DNA of 64,000 nucleotides from Chondrilla cf. caribensis (Eukaryota > Porifera > Demospongiae > Chondrillida > Chondrillidae), in the NCBI GenBank assembly GCA_964020155.1, contig OZ026555.1:3729295-3793294 (forward strand), given 5' to 3'. Each line of letters starts with the position of its first letter. Position 1 is the first letter of the stretch. Shown one piece after another: positions 42,570 through 59,644 of the stretch. The position numbers were made by a program, and so were the translations under genes. Under the pieces are notes generated by a model. It made no database searches. It saw only the letters and a program-made list of their open reading frames with translations, and was not told the origin of the DNA.

Positions 42570-42730
42570 TGCTACACTCAGTGCTAAGATCTTCACTGGC
42601 AATGCCGTCAACAACACTAGTCAATTTGCCAATAACTGGACCAACAACTACACCTGTAACTACTTCACTGTTCAGGAGGAGACTTTCCTGAGAGAAGCAA
42701 TATAATTTATTCTCCTTCCCCTTACCTCCC
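42570..42730 (+). pseudogene. Exon 1 relic, unit 2
   Basis: Counterpart of 38065-38225 with few changes (ACTACACCTG in place of ACTGCACCTG). Same truncation points. Confidence 0.75.
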
Positions 42731-43170
42731 AAATGTTGAAAACACTAGGTAACATATTTACATGTATGGTATTAGTACATCGTGTAGACAGACATGAACA
42801 CAGTTCTACTTCAAATTTAATTGATGAAACCTAATAATATAATGTTATGAAACATTACAACTAGTTTAAGCTTGGAATTTGTTAAACCCGTATTATTGGC
42901 TTCATTTTTGTATGGTTGATGCATTAAGCTAATTTGCATTTGACATCAAGTGACTTTCACTATGTCAACAGCCAGCTGCAGCCACAGGTGTCCCCTCTTG
43001 GGTACTGTGTTGTAATAGTATTACTGTATCACGATGTCTGTAATAATGGGGTTCCAATCTGTAATTGCTAGTGTATGTTTAATATTACACTGCAAATTAA
43101 ATTTGTATTCACATAAATCAGAATATTATTCTCACCCCAGTGCGAAATACGGTATTAATATCATTGAGTA

Positions 43171-43390
43171 TATCACAATTTTTTCTCACCTGGAACCAAG
43201 AACTCTGTTGATGTGCCACCACCATCACCAATTCAGTCCCTCAGACCCAAACAAAGCTGGAGGTATTCCATGACCTACTCAAGTATTGGGGAACTAGCAA
43301 ACCACCTCTTACTATATACAAGACCAGTGACTGTTGGTTGAATCGGTTCAGTTCAAGGGATCCTAGCAAGGAGATGGAGTCTTGTGAAAT
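43171..43390 (+). pseudogene. TBC1D30 last-exon relic, unit 2
   Basis: Counterpart of 38681-38900 but more decayed: ACAATTTTTTCTC in place of ACAAATTAGCTC, and a 4-bp gain (CTATATACAAGACC) before the TGA at 43328-43330. Confidence 0.85.
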
Positions 43391-43744
43391 TATGTATTCT
43401 TGAAACCGTACTTAATTTTTCCTGACATAATATTATGCATGCAATGCTTCGCACATGTTGCTGTAAGTACTGTTTGTGTATCTTCCTCAATATAATATAT
43501 CAGCCTCACATAGTGGTATGTAAACACATCACACATGTACACTCATTGTTGTTTGCTTGTATAGATCTTCACTATAATTGCAATACATATCTCACCTTCG
43601 AATATGTACTACTGGGAAGTTGATCTGTGACCCCTCACAGCTGTCACACTGCATCAGCTTGTCACACCGTATGGTATTGTAATTCCTAGCTGGTCATGGT
43701 AATTTTATTACTTGCACTTTTTGGTCATATTGTGCATACTAATA

Positions 43745-43919
43745 CAGTGGAACCTCTCTATTACAAACCTCTGAAATGTGGAAACCTCTGTAATAAGGAC
43801 ACTATTCTGTGTCCCAGTGTAGTAATTTAGGGTATAAAATGACCTCTGAATTGAGGAAACCTCTGTATTGAGGACTAAAATTAAGGTCCCAAAGTGTCCT
43901 GAATAGAGAGGTTCCACTG
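43745..43919. mobile_element. MITE, CAGTGGAACCTCTC termini, unit 2 copy
   Basis: Same element at the same relative place as 39251-39425, with TA on both sides; it was copied by the segmental duplication rather than inserted twice. Confidence 0.75.
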
Positions 43920-44383
43920 TATGTGGCAAGAGGCATGGATACTGTCCTATATTATGAAAATAATTTACAAAATGTTATGAATATTTGCACCAGTGAAAGC
44001 TACACATTTGCATGTTGAAAACATAATGGCTTCATTTTCAGCATATTCAACATGTTACGCTATTATGTGCACCTGATGTCAAACCGCCGATCTGTTTCAA
44101 CAACCAGCTGCAGCTACAGGTGTTTCCTCGCGAATACTGTGTTATAGAGTATTAGTATTACTGTATTGTGATGTCTGTAATAATGTGAATTCCTAGCTGT
44201 ACTATTTACTGTGTTGGTCTAATATTATATACAGCTAATTACAGTTGTATTAATAAGACAAAAATATTATTACACCAGTGCAACATACTAGGACATCAAT
44301 TTAAGCATTCAATTGAATCGAGTATATAATTTAGTACTGTGAGGAAATAAGGTTACCACTGTCACAGTAGTATTCTGACTCCA

Positions 44384-46280
44384 ATGGTGATGTTGTTCCT
44401 GATTTGTTTGATACAGACTACACTCTGTACTGAGATCTTTGCTGGTAGTACAGTCCAGAATACCAACCAATTTGCCTCTAATTGGACCAACAACTGCACT
44501 CATAACTACTTCACTTTTGAGGAGGAGGCCTTTCCTGAGCGAAGTGATAATGTCTTAAAACTTCACAACACTTTCTTTCCTCCAAACTCCCATCTTCCCT
44601 ATTCTGTGATTGTCACCTATCAGGCACTGTTACCCAACGGTTCACTCTACAATGTCACAAGTGGCTGTGCTAACCAACAATGGATGTGGGCATCCTCACC
44701 TCACATTTATATAGTGAGACCAGCTTTGCTCAACCGTTATACTCTGTTAATGATGAACTATTTCCACAGCTGGAATCCACCACACCTCCTTATCAGGGTT
44801 CCTCTTCCTTGTTCAAATGTTACAATGGAATTTCTCCTACAAATGACAGTTTCAGTAAGTTGGAATTGATACAACGTTATGTACATATATTTATGTAGTA
44901 CATGTATGCATAAGTATAATGCATGAGTTTCAATACATAAGCCACTCTAAATTACAATTTCGGAATGTTTTCTCTGTGTATGTGTGTGTGGGGGGGGGGA
45001 TGGATACCCAGGAAAGCAGCCTTTGGCTGAGTGGTTTTTCCCAGTCTAAATAATAATGATGAATAAATGAATGAATGATGGGGGGTATATGAATTCTGTA
45101 TGCATGTGCTTGACAACATGTACATTCATGAATGCAAACAGTAATTAATAGCATTCTGTGTTATATTATCAATCTCTCTGGAGTATAATATAGCCTATAA
45201 TTTATATTCATTTTGTTCAATACTATAACTATAATGCAGCTTCTAGACTATAGTGAAGGACGAAGAGGACCACACCGCAACAACCCACGTTATGTTAGAG
45301 CTGGCTGTCCCATTCAGCAGGGCAGGACTGAATTCATTGTAATCTCTGAATCCAGCGGCGAATTGAGAAGATACCTATATAATTCTGTTTACAGTGTTGG
45401 TGCGGTGTGTACACTGATATTTGTGTTGTTGAGTATTTTAGCCACTTCCAAACAGAAACTAGCTACTTTGGCAGAACTAACCAAAAACTACAGCTATGAA
45501 GTATATGGTCTTTATTGGGGTCTGTCTGCAACAGCTGCTCTATTTGTCATCGTCTTCGTCTACATTGCAGGGCAGAGTGTGTATATGGGAATGAATGATT
45601 ATTACTATCATTTTTGGTATCTCCCGTGTATCTTTCACATATTACAAGGTCTGTCCAGTCTGATTACTGCCATGTACCTGGCATACAAGTACGAACCTGT
45701 TACAGCCCCCCTCCTGGTTTGGAAACCATTCATGCTACTGTGCTGCTGTAGGAAGAGCTACGCCAAAAGTGTTGCATTTACACTCAACCTGTGGATTAAC
45801 ATTGTGTTTGTTTCATGGTTTGCTCATATTGGTCCTCGCGTCTTAATTGCTATGCTTATGGCTCCATTTGCCATCCTTTGTAATGTCACAGTGGTTATTC
45901 TATCTCTGTTCTGCTTCACCAACATATTTGCCATCCTCTTCACCATCTCAGCTCACATCTCCACTCCTCGTCACCTCAGACCTCAAGGAAGCAGTACAGC
46001 CATTTTACGTGCTGCCTATCTGATCCCATTACTAGTAGCAGTGATGTGTTTCAGTTCTGTTGTGGCTGCAGGGGGCTATTGGATCAACGAGGAGACCAAG
46101 CAAGCCTCCTACATCTCTTCCTTTGGCACCTTTGCCATCCCTCTGTTCATAGCAGTTATCACTATCGGGTTGAAGTACTTTGTTCAGTATTGGCTGAAGG
46201 GTACTATGACAGGAGTGAACACTTCGACTACTGTGAGGGGGTATGGATCCACTGAAGAGATGGAGCCACTGCTGTCATGA
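44384..46280 (+). CDS. G9: type B glycosylated 7TM protein, intact, last of the array
   Basis: Exons 44384-44854 and 45240-46280, 503 aa. Nearly the same as G8 through exon 1 and the first part of exon 2, with changes such as NSVYSVGAVC for TFVYGVGVVC, MGMNDYYYHF, and AHIGPRVLIA. It ends EEMEPLLS, keeping the dileucine but lacking the extended tail. The intron has about 83 bp more than in G8, including a G-rich run at 44990-45000. Confidence 0.85.
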
Positions 46281-46897
46281 ATGGTTGCAGGAGAAAAAAA
46301 ATGCCGGTGTTTGTTGAATCAAGTTGTACCATCTCGAGTGTAGTTTGTAAAATCTTGTATTATCACCTATATACTCAGGATTTTTGTAACTTATAGTTTG
46401 GGTGTAGCTACCATCATTAGTTTATTTTTTTTCAAATTTTGCCCAATAGGTACATAAAGAAATAAAATCAGCATTAATCTCATTATGATTACTATCCTCC
46501 ATTATATAGAAGTTCATTTGGTATAGGTAAAGGTTACATGAGACAGACATTGGAAAACAACATATTACCTAATCAACAACTTTTTCTTACAACTTTCTTT
46601 ACTGATAGCTAATCAATTTATATTTATTCACACGTATGTAATTATTATTTACTCGTATATAATTTTACGTAAAGTGTATCTGTTTGACTGGTGACTCTGT
46701 AACGTAGCCTTCCTGGCTAAGTGGTCTGCCAGTATAATACAAACCGATACTGATCTGATTTCTAATTGGTCTCCGTTTTGATTACCATTTAACGCATCCA
46801 ACAGCGTGTCATCGTTAACGAACACGTGCCAACTGCCTGATTCAAGTTGTCTTTTATCCGAAGGAACCGTCGGTAGTCTATCTCCAGCCGATTGGAT
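46281..46897. other. Spacer between G9 and the first p38 gene
   Basis: Non-coding 617 bp, AT-rich at first. The 3' flank seen after the other array genes is not present, so the array ends here. The last 200 bp should contain the promoter and 5' UTR of the kinase gene; no TATA box stands out. Confidence 0.6.
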
Positions 46898-49821
46898 ATG
46901 GCCAGTCCAGTCGAAGAGGAAGTAAAACCAGGCTACTATAAAATCGAGTTGATGAAATCTGTATGGGTTCTCCCTCATCGCTATCAAGACCTCCAACCGT
47001 TGGGAAATGGAGCTTTTGGCTGTGTCATGTGAGTTTGGCTGTTGTCCACGACAGCCGATAGCCATGTTCTACGTACGAGACATCAAAAGTGTTACCAAGG
47101 CATTAGTGTACGTAACCTATCGTTGACCGTGTCTGTACTACGTATGTGAAGCTAGCATAGAGCCATCTTTGTGGAACTGGGCGTTTCGGGGGATACAACA
47201 CATACCGTCTCGACCAGTGGGGATTTCCTAGCCAGACTAGGGATTTCCTACATGAAAGATGTTTCACAATAGCTCGTTTATCTCACCATCAATTTTAACA
47301 CACTGTCTACCGTTAACTTTTGCTTTCGTGATGTATGCACATGTGACAAACAGAGTAACTAGGAATTGATAATCTCAACCATACTTAACTCTGAGCTTTT
47401 GATGTGAGCGAAAATGGGGTAACTTTGAAAATTGAGTTTTTAATGACCACAGTAGTTACTTTAGATTGCAAGACTTTGTCCCCATATAAGATAAGATTGG
47501 TTAACTTTGTAAAAAAAATGCTGTGTATTGCCAACAGCAAGCACTATGAACTTGCAGTCAAATTTCCAAACTGACTCCATTCCTGAAGTTGCCCAATTTC
47601 ACCTGATGTATGTTCCTGTCTTGTCAATTGTCCACCAAACCTTTTCATTCACCACAGCCTCCCAGTGCAAATATACCATGCAAGGAATACAGTTACACCT
47701 GTTTCATAGTCACTGTATTGGTAGGTCACCTCTCTATAACAGCCCAGTCCCAAAGTGTCTATAGTGTATAATTCACCTTTTGCATACAGGCCACCTCTCT
47801 ATAACAGCCACTACTTTGTAAACCAATGGTGACCGCTGTAGACAGATCCACTTTAGCAAACATCCAGTTAATCTGCCAAACTTATTCATCCACCGTTATT
47901 TTTTTAAAACAAACATGGCAGATTGAATAACGATGAATCACTGTATCTTGATTCAGTTAAATGACTTCCATTGTCTGTAGCAGCTAGATGAGATGAACAA
48001 ATGATGGTGTATTATGTGGATTTTACTCTTCTTTGTGTACACTTGTGTGGTAGATCTGCTTTCGACACGGAGAAGAAGGAGAGAGTTGCCGTGAAGAAGC
48101 TGACGAGAGCGTTTGAGTCAGTTGAATTGGCGAAGAGAAGCTATCGAGAAATAAAAATCTTGAAACACATGGACCACGAAAATGTATGTACGTGTGATAT
48201 TTGTATATTTACTTGTGTTATTTGTTGCTTACGTTGTTTATTTGCATTGGATGCATATAGTTTGTGGAAACATCAGTATGTACATACTTCGAGTGTGTGT
48301 CAAAGTGTGGTCAGTGGTGTAGGATCAGCATGGTTACATGGTATACATTGTTTGAAGATCCTCACATGCTCACATCCTCACATGCTCACATCCTCACATG
48401 CTCACATGCTCACATCCTCACATCCTCACATGCTCACATCCTCACATGCTCACATCCTCACATGCTCACATGCGTACATACGTACATGTGTAGGTGATCG
48501 GGTTGCTAGATGTATTCACGTCAGCCAGTGAATTAAAGGACTTCAGAGATGTGTGAGTGACCAGTGTCATCAATCACTATGTACAGTATGTATGTACTGT
48601 ACATATGTGTATGTATGCATGCATACTATCCACTGTATGTAAATAAATACATAGATATATTATTACGTATGTTGTACGTCCCCATACTATACATTGTCCG
48701 CAGTACATATGTATGTCCCATTTATCCTTATTGGTGGCTAGTAACATTGAAGAGACCCACAGGGTTACATGTTCTATGCATCCCTGAGATCCCCAGATGT
48801 GACAATGAATTAATTAGCTATTGAAAGTTCAACAAGTGGCCAATCAGGATACACATTTTATCACCATTAGGGAGGAAACAAACATACAGTACATACAGCA
48901 CGTATCTCTGTATATCATGGAGGTGTCCTTTAATTGGCAGTCCACTCACATACAGTTGATGGTGTTCTCGCATAAAGATTATGATTTACTTGTGCATGTA
49001 ACATACTATGTATTCACATAGGTTTCTAGTGTCGGAACTGATGCAGAGAGACCTCAGTGCCGTGATACAACAGCACGCTGCAATCGGGAGGACCATCACT
49101 AACGAGACCATACAGCTTGTGGTTTACCAGCTCTTCAGAGCTCTCAAAGTATGTATGTACGCTGTATGTACATATGTATGTACGTATGTATGTACGTATG
49201 TATGTACGTATGTATGAATATATGCATATACTGTATATTATACGTATGAATTTATGTATGTATGTATGTATGTATGTATGTATCCATGTACATTGAGTGT
49301 GATTATTTATGTGTAAACAATGTTATAAATGCATACATACGTACGTACATGCACATACATACGTATATGGTTACTGTACACATATAGAACTCCTTTCTTA
49401 TTTTTATTGCATTTCATATATATGTAGAGCATTTGCATATTTTGTTCTCAATTCTCAATTGTGTAATATTGTTGCTTCAAGTCCCATTGGGTCACATGAC
49501 GTTCCTTAATTCTGCAGTACTTCCATGCGGCTGGGATAATACACAGGGTATGTGAGTGATGTACAGCATGTCTGTGGTGTGGACCTGTGTTGTGAGCACA
49601 TTATAGTGTGTAGCACAGCTTTATATTATGGTTTCAATCAGACTGCAGTGTGATATGTATTGGTACGTGAGTGATGTGTGCGTATTCAAACTTTGATGGA
49701 ATTCTGCTTTCCTTCATGAAGGATTTGAAAACTAAGAACATTGCCATCAATGCTGATGCTATGTTGAAGGTGTGTGTGTGTGTGTGTGTGTGTGTTTTAG
49801 GTTGTTTGTATGCATGCTTGT

Positions 49822-49856
<35 letters not shown>

Positions 49857-50270
49857 ATGCAGTGTACAGTATACATATGTTCATGCAGTATGTTTATGTA
49901 CAAGCATACGCATAATAATGTCATAATCCTATCACACAGCAGGCCTTATTCTCTGACTCCCTCTACATAACTCTCAGATTTTGGACTTCGGTTTGGCCTG
50001 TCCGAAGCGTGATCTGCAACAGACCGACTACGTAGTGACAAGGTGGTACCGGGCACCCGAGATTATACTGCGCTGGTTGGACTATGACAATAAAGGTACG
50101 CGTGTGTTCACACATATACCTATATACTTAGATACAGTTCGTACTGGAGACCATGACAAATATGTACATACAAAAATGCATGTAAACACATACGTATGTG
50201 TATGTTTTCATGCTCACATGCACACACATACATGTGCACTTATACACACACACATACACACGCACGCACG

Positions 50271-50331
<61 letters not shown>

Positions 50332-51479
50332 CCACCTAACTAGTACATAGTTCCCTCCTCTCTTCCCCTTCACCTCACACCTACACCTCCATACACACTT
50401 GATATGGTTCAGCTGACGTGTGGTCTGTCGGATGTATAATGGGAGAAATGTTGTCTGGACAAGTTCTATTCAGAGGAGACAATGGTATCCTTTATACAGA
50501 GCATTGCATTTGAGCATTAACTTTGAATGCAATGTGAGTGCTATTTAAAGACATTCTGAGTTTCATGTCTTGCGGCATACATTAATGTACCAGTACTACC
50601 TATGTGCCACTATACATACATACATATATTGTGCTGTATGCCACAATGAGATTGTTTGTTACACCATATACACAGGTATGTATGTACATATGTATGTACA
50701 TATGTATGTATGTTGTAAACTGTAGTGTATACGTATTTGCAGTTATTCCCCATGGATATTAATTTTGTGTACTGTGTGTACTTGTATAAGCAGAATATCA
50801 TACAGTTTTGTGTGTGCTCGGACTCTATTTCTCCATTTTATTTTTGGTCTGGGTGATTGTGCAATCAAAATACATACGTAGGTCAGATCCATAGTATGTT
50901 ATTGGAGGAAATTTTTGTGAGGCATTTTTGCCTTTTTTGTTAGATTTGGTAAATTTCATATAACTATGAAATGTCAAATCGATCATAACAAGTTTGTGTG
51001 AAAAGTGTGAAAATGCTAAATTAAACTACAAAATGATTGTTAATGGACAAAATTACAGAATCTTCTCCCACAAAATATCCTGCTATGTGGTACGTATCTT
51101 CATGATATTATTGCATGCATACTACATGTATGCATGACTGTATCATGGGGCAAGGTGGCAGTACTGTAGTAGCAATGTGTGTGGCGAGTTTGTCCCCTTA
51201 ACTGCTGAACAGAATTTGATCAACTGCACCAAATCCTGAACCTCCTGGGGTCTCCAAGCGAGGAGTTCATCATGAAAATCAACAGCGAACATGCTCGTGT
51301 GTTCCTCAGACAGATGGAGCAGAAACCAAAGCAGAATTTCAAAGACGTGTTTCACGATGCTGATCCACAAGCTGTAGATCTGTTGGAGAAGATTCTTCTC
51401 ATTGACCCTGACTATCGGATAGCAGCTGTTGAGGCTTTGGAACATCCCTATCTGGCGGACTATCATGATCCACAAGACG

Positions 51480-51543
<64 letters not shown>

Positions 51544-51690
51544 TTGTGTGTGTGTTGTATGTGTTTGTGTGTGTGTGTGAGTGTTTGTGTGTGTGTATTT
51601 GTGTTTGTGTGTGTGTGTTGTGTATTTGTGTGGTTGTTTGTTTGTGTGTGTGTTTGTGTTTATGTGTGTGTGTGTGTGTGTGTTTGTGTT

Positions 51691-51750
<60 letters not shown>

Positions 51751-52706
51751 TATGCGGGGTGTACTGTAAGTGTATACTGATTCTCTCCTACTTGTGACGT
51801 GTGCCTCCTTGTAGACTGAAGCTCCTCCCTTTGATGCCTCTTATGAAGATGAGAACAAGTCTAGAGAAGATTGGACAAGTGTGTTGCATTTCTGTTCATT
51901 GAAATTACTTACTCACTTCACATCAATTGACATAGTTTTTCCCTACCCTACCCAACTAATGTATGTACATACATTGGTAGGTACAGTATAGTTACCGGTG
52001 TAGGTACAGTAAGCTGTGTGCAGTCCAACTTGTGTAGTGGGTACTTTGAAGGGCATGTCAAACCTGTTGTTTTAGTTACTTGCTAGTTGTACTGTTTAAC
52101 ACAGTCCCAGTGAAGGTGAAAATAGTATAGAATTGTGTATTGGTTATGCCCCTTCCACACGGGATGTGCAGCTAATACAGTCACACTTTCAATGAATTAC
52201 CAAGGGCGTCATCCCGCGATGATTTATTGAAAGTGTGACTGAATAGCTGCACATCCTGTTTGAAAGGGACATAACTAGCTTGTGTCATGGGATGGCAATT
52301 TTGTCATTGCTCTATTGTTCACTGTTGTTGATGTTGTTGGTGACAGGAAATTGGTCTGATCAGTTAATGGATAGAGTGATACATTGTTAATGACTTGATT
52401 GCCTTTGATCTACCTGTCTACCATGACACAACTTTGTGTATACAGACCACCTTTCTATAACAGCCACTTTTTGGTGCCACGGGTGACAACTTTGACCTGG
52501 TCACACCATACCCATTCCTATCATTTCACTGGCTACATGTTAGATTGCCTCTACAACAGTTTCCCAGTCTCATTGTGGCCACCTGTTGATATGTGCATTC
52601 CGATCAGTGCCTCGGATTAGTGTGTTTTCAATTTTCAACAGGAATGGCTTATGAAGAAGTCCTGAATTTTGGTTCCATCAACCCTCAGGTTTCTATGGAA
52701 ATGTAA
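46898..52706 (+). CDS. MAPK14-like: p38-type MAP kinase with TDY activation loop, 11 exons
   Basis: Exons 46898-47028, 48054-48183, 48494-48552, 49022-49148, 49518-49547, 49722-49769, 49978-50095, 50413-50484, 51213-51481, 51815-51878 and 52642-52706 give 370 aa with consistent phases. Kinase landmarks: glycine loop GNGAFG, catalytic Lys in VAVKKL (K58), HRDLK (158-162), DFG (178-180), RWYRAPE, DVWSVGC, and [13 protein letters not shown] near the C-terminal docking site. All catalytic residues are kept. The family relays stress signals after dual phosphorylation of TxY by MAPK kinases. Here the loop reads TDY (T191, D192, Y193; 50023-50031), not TGY as in p38, TEY (ERK) or TPY (JNK), and is one residue longer than in human p38 alpha. 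The gatekeeper is Ser (FLVSELM) and five residues are inserted after it. An intron at 49770-49977 has no counterpart in the neighbour gene. Confidence 0.9.
47700..47944. repeat. Degraded MITE remnants, first p38 gene intron 1
   Basis: CACCTCTCTATAACAGCC occurs at about 47729 and again at about 47791, and the end GGCAGATTGAATAACG and ATGAATCACTGTA at 47918-47943 resembles the terminus of the MITE at 2881-3038. The pieces look like nested, decayed elements. Confidence 0.45.
48359..48475 (+). repeat. Minisatellite of TCACATGC/TCACATCC units
   Basis: About 14 tandem 8-bp units alternating TCACATGC and TCACATCC, ending 19 bp before the exon 3 acceptor at 48494 in the first p38 gene. Confidence 0.9.
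48723..48852 (+). mobile_element. MITE family M1, copy 3
   Basis: Same family as 2354-2485, with clearer ends: ATCCTTATTGG at left and CCAATCAGGAT at right. Lies in intron 3 of the first p38 gene. Confidence 0.6.
49769..49855. repeat. (GT)n microsatellite starting at a 5' splice site
   Basis: The GT tract begins at the donor of exon 6 of the first p38 gene (exon ends 49769) and resumes at 49824-49855. Confidence 0.9.
50264..50331. repeat. (CA)n microsatellite, first p38 gene intron 7
   Basis: GCAC units followed by a pure CA run, ending 82 bp before the exon 8 acceptor. Confidence 0.95.
51482..51747. repeat. Long (GT)n tract starting at the exon 9 donor
   Basis: About 265 bp of GT with TTTGT and TATGT interruptions; the first GT is itself the splice donor of exon 9 of the first p38 gene. 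Confidence 0.95.
52155..52262. mobile_element. Foldback element, first p38 gene intron 10
   Basis: Inverted arms of about 40 bp: GGATGTGCAGCTAATACAGT on the left and the complement of GGATGTGCAGCTATTCAGTC on the right, around a loop of about 25 bp. A short non-autonomous element or a plain palindrome. Confidence 0.55.
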
Positions 52707-53202
52707 TCAATGGTATTCTAGTTTTTATTGTAATATACAATACTTGAGATTTGTTTTAATAGACATATCTAAATAATAATATGTATCAGATTATTTGTAA
52801 TAATGTAAATTATATGTAATGTATAGATAGTACTAGTGTGTGTGTTTGTGTGTATTCCTATTCAACATTCCAATGTATGTGATAATTGACGAATGCAAAC
52901 ATACTTAGGGAACAAGTGCATGGATATGAGCACCAGAAGTGGATGAGACAGCACCGGAAACAGCAACTAGTTGCAGCTGTTCCGTGTCCAATCCAATTAC
53001 AAATGGGGGGGTTACTTGCCAAACATGCATGCACACTGCAGATGAGCTATATTATGCAAAGGAAAACGAACGATTTTCTATTTTCTAAGCCGCATGCATC
53101 CATTGTATTGCATGAACTCGATACTCCTGAAAATCAAACCACGTGTCTGGCGGGAATTTACCTTGGATAAAGGGGCGTGGTCCTCAAGAACAGGAAATTA
53201 AG
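52707..53202. other. Spacer between the two p38 genes
   Basis: Non-coding 496 bp. It must hold both the polyadenylation region of the first gene and the promoter of the second; neither TATA box nor clear AATAAA is seen. Confidence 0.6.

Positions 53203-59644
<6,442 letters not shown>

Larger units (their letters stand above)
37149..46265 (+). repeat. Recent tandem segmental duplication, unit about 4.5 kb
   Basis: Unit 1 is about 37149-41745 and unit 2 about 41746-46265. Each holds a shared 3' flank, an exon 1 relic, a TBC1D30 3' relic with its flank, a MITE, and a type B gene (G8 or G9). Over the 38941-40360 and 43435-44854 stretch the offset is a constant 4494 bp and differences are sparse. 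Larger changes are about 100 bp missing from unit 2 after GAACAGTTTAGCAG (37494 on) and about 83 bp gained in the G9 intron (near 44990-45085). Confidence 0.85.
11791..46280 (+). repeat. Tandem array of a two-exon glycosylated 7TM gene family (G1-G9)
   Basis: Head-to-tail copies on the + strand, each with exon 1 of about 470-480 bp, an intron of 300-500 bp in phase 0, and exon 2 of about 1.03-1.08 kb. Exon 1 comes in two types: type A starts MLALSIVSLSVLMKITLC (G2, G3, G4, G5, G7) and type B starts MVMLFLICLIQTTLC (G1, G8, G9). Intergenic DNA is also repeated, so duplication units are larger than the genes. Interspersed relics of exon 1 (33668, 38065, 42570) and of TBC1D30 (34273, 38681, 43171) mark old unit boundaries. 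Confidence 0.9.

Noticed and set aside
46649..47065. 138-codon open frame on the - strand over the first p38 exon
   Set aside because: It overlaps antisense to a confident kinase exon and has no recognisable domain.
52886..53170. 94-codon open frame upstream of the second p38 gene
   Set aside because: It begins at a non-ATG codon, shows no motif, and occupies the promoter and 5' UTR space of the kinase gene.
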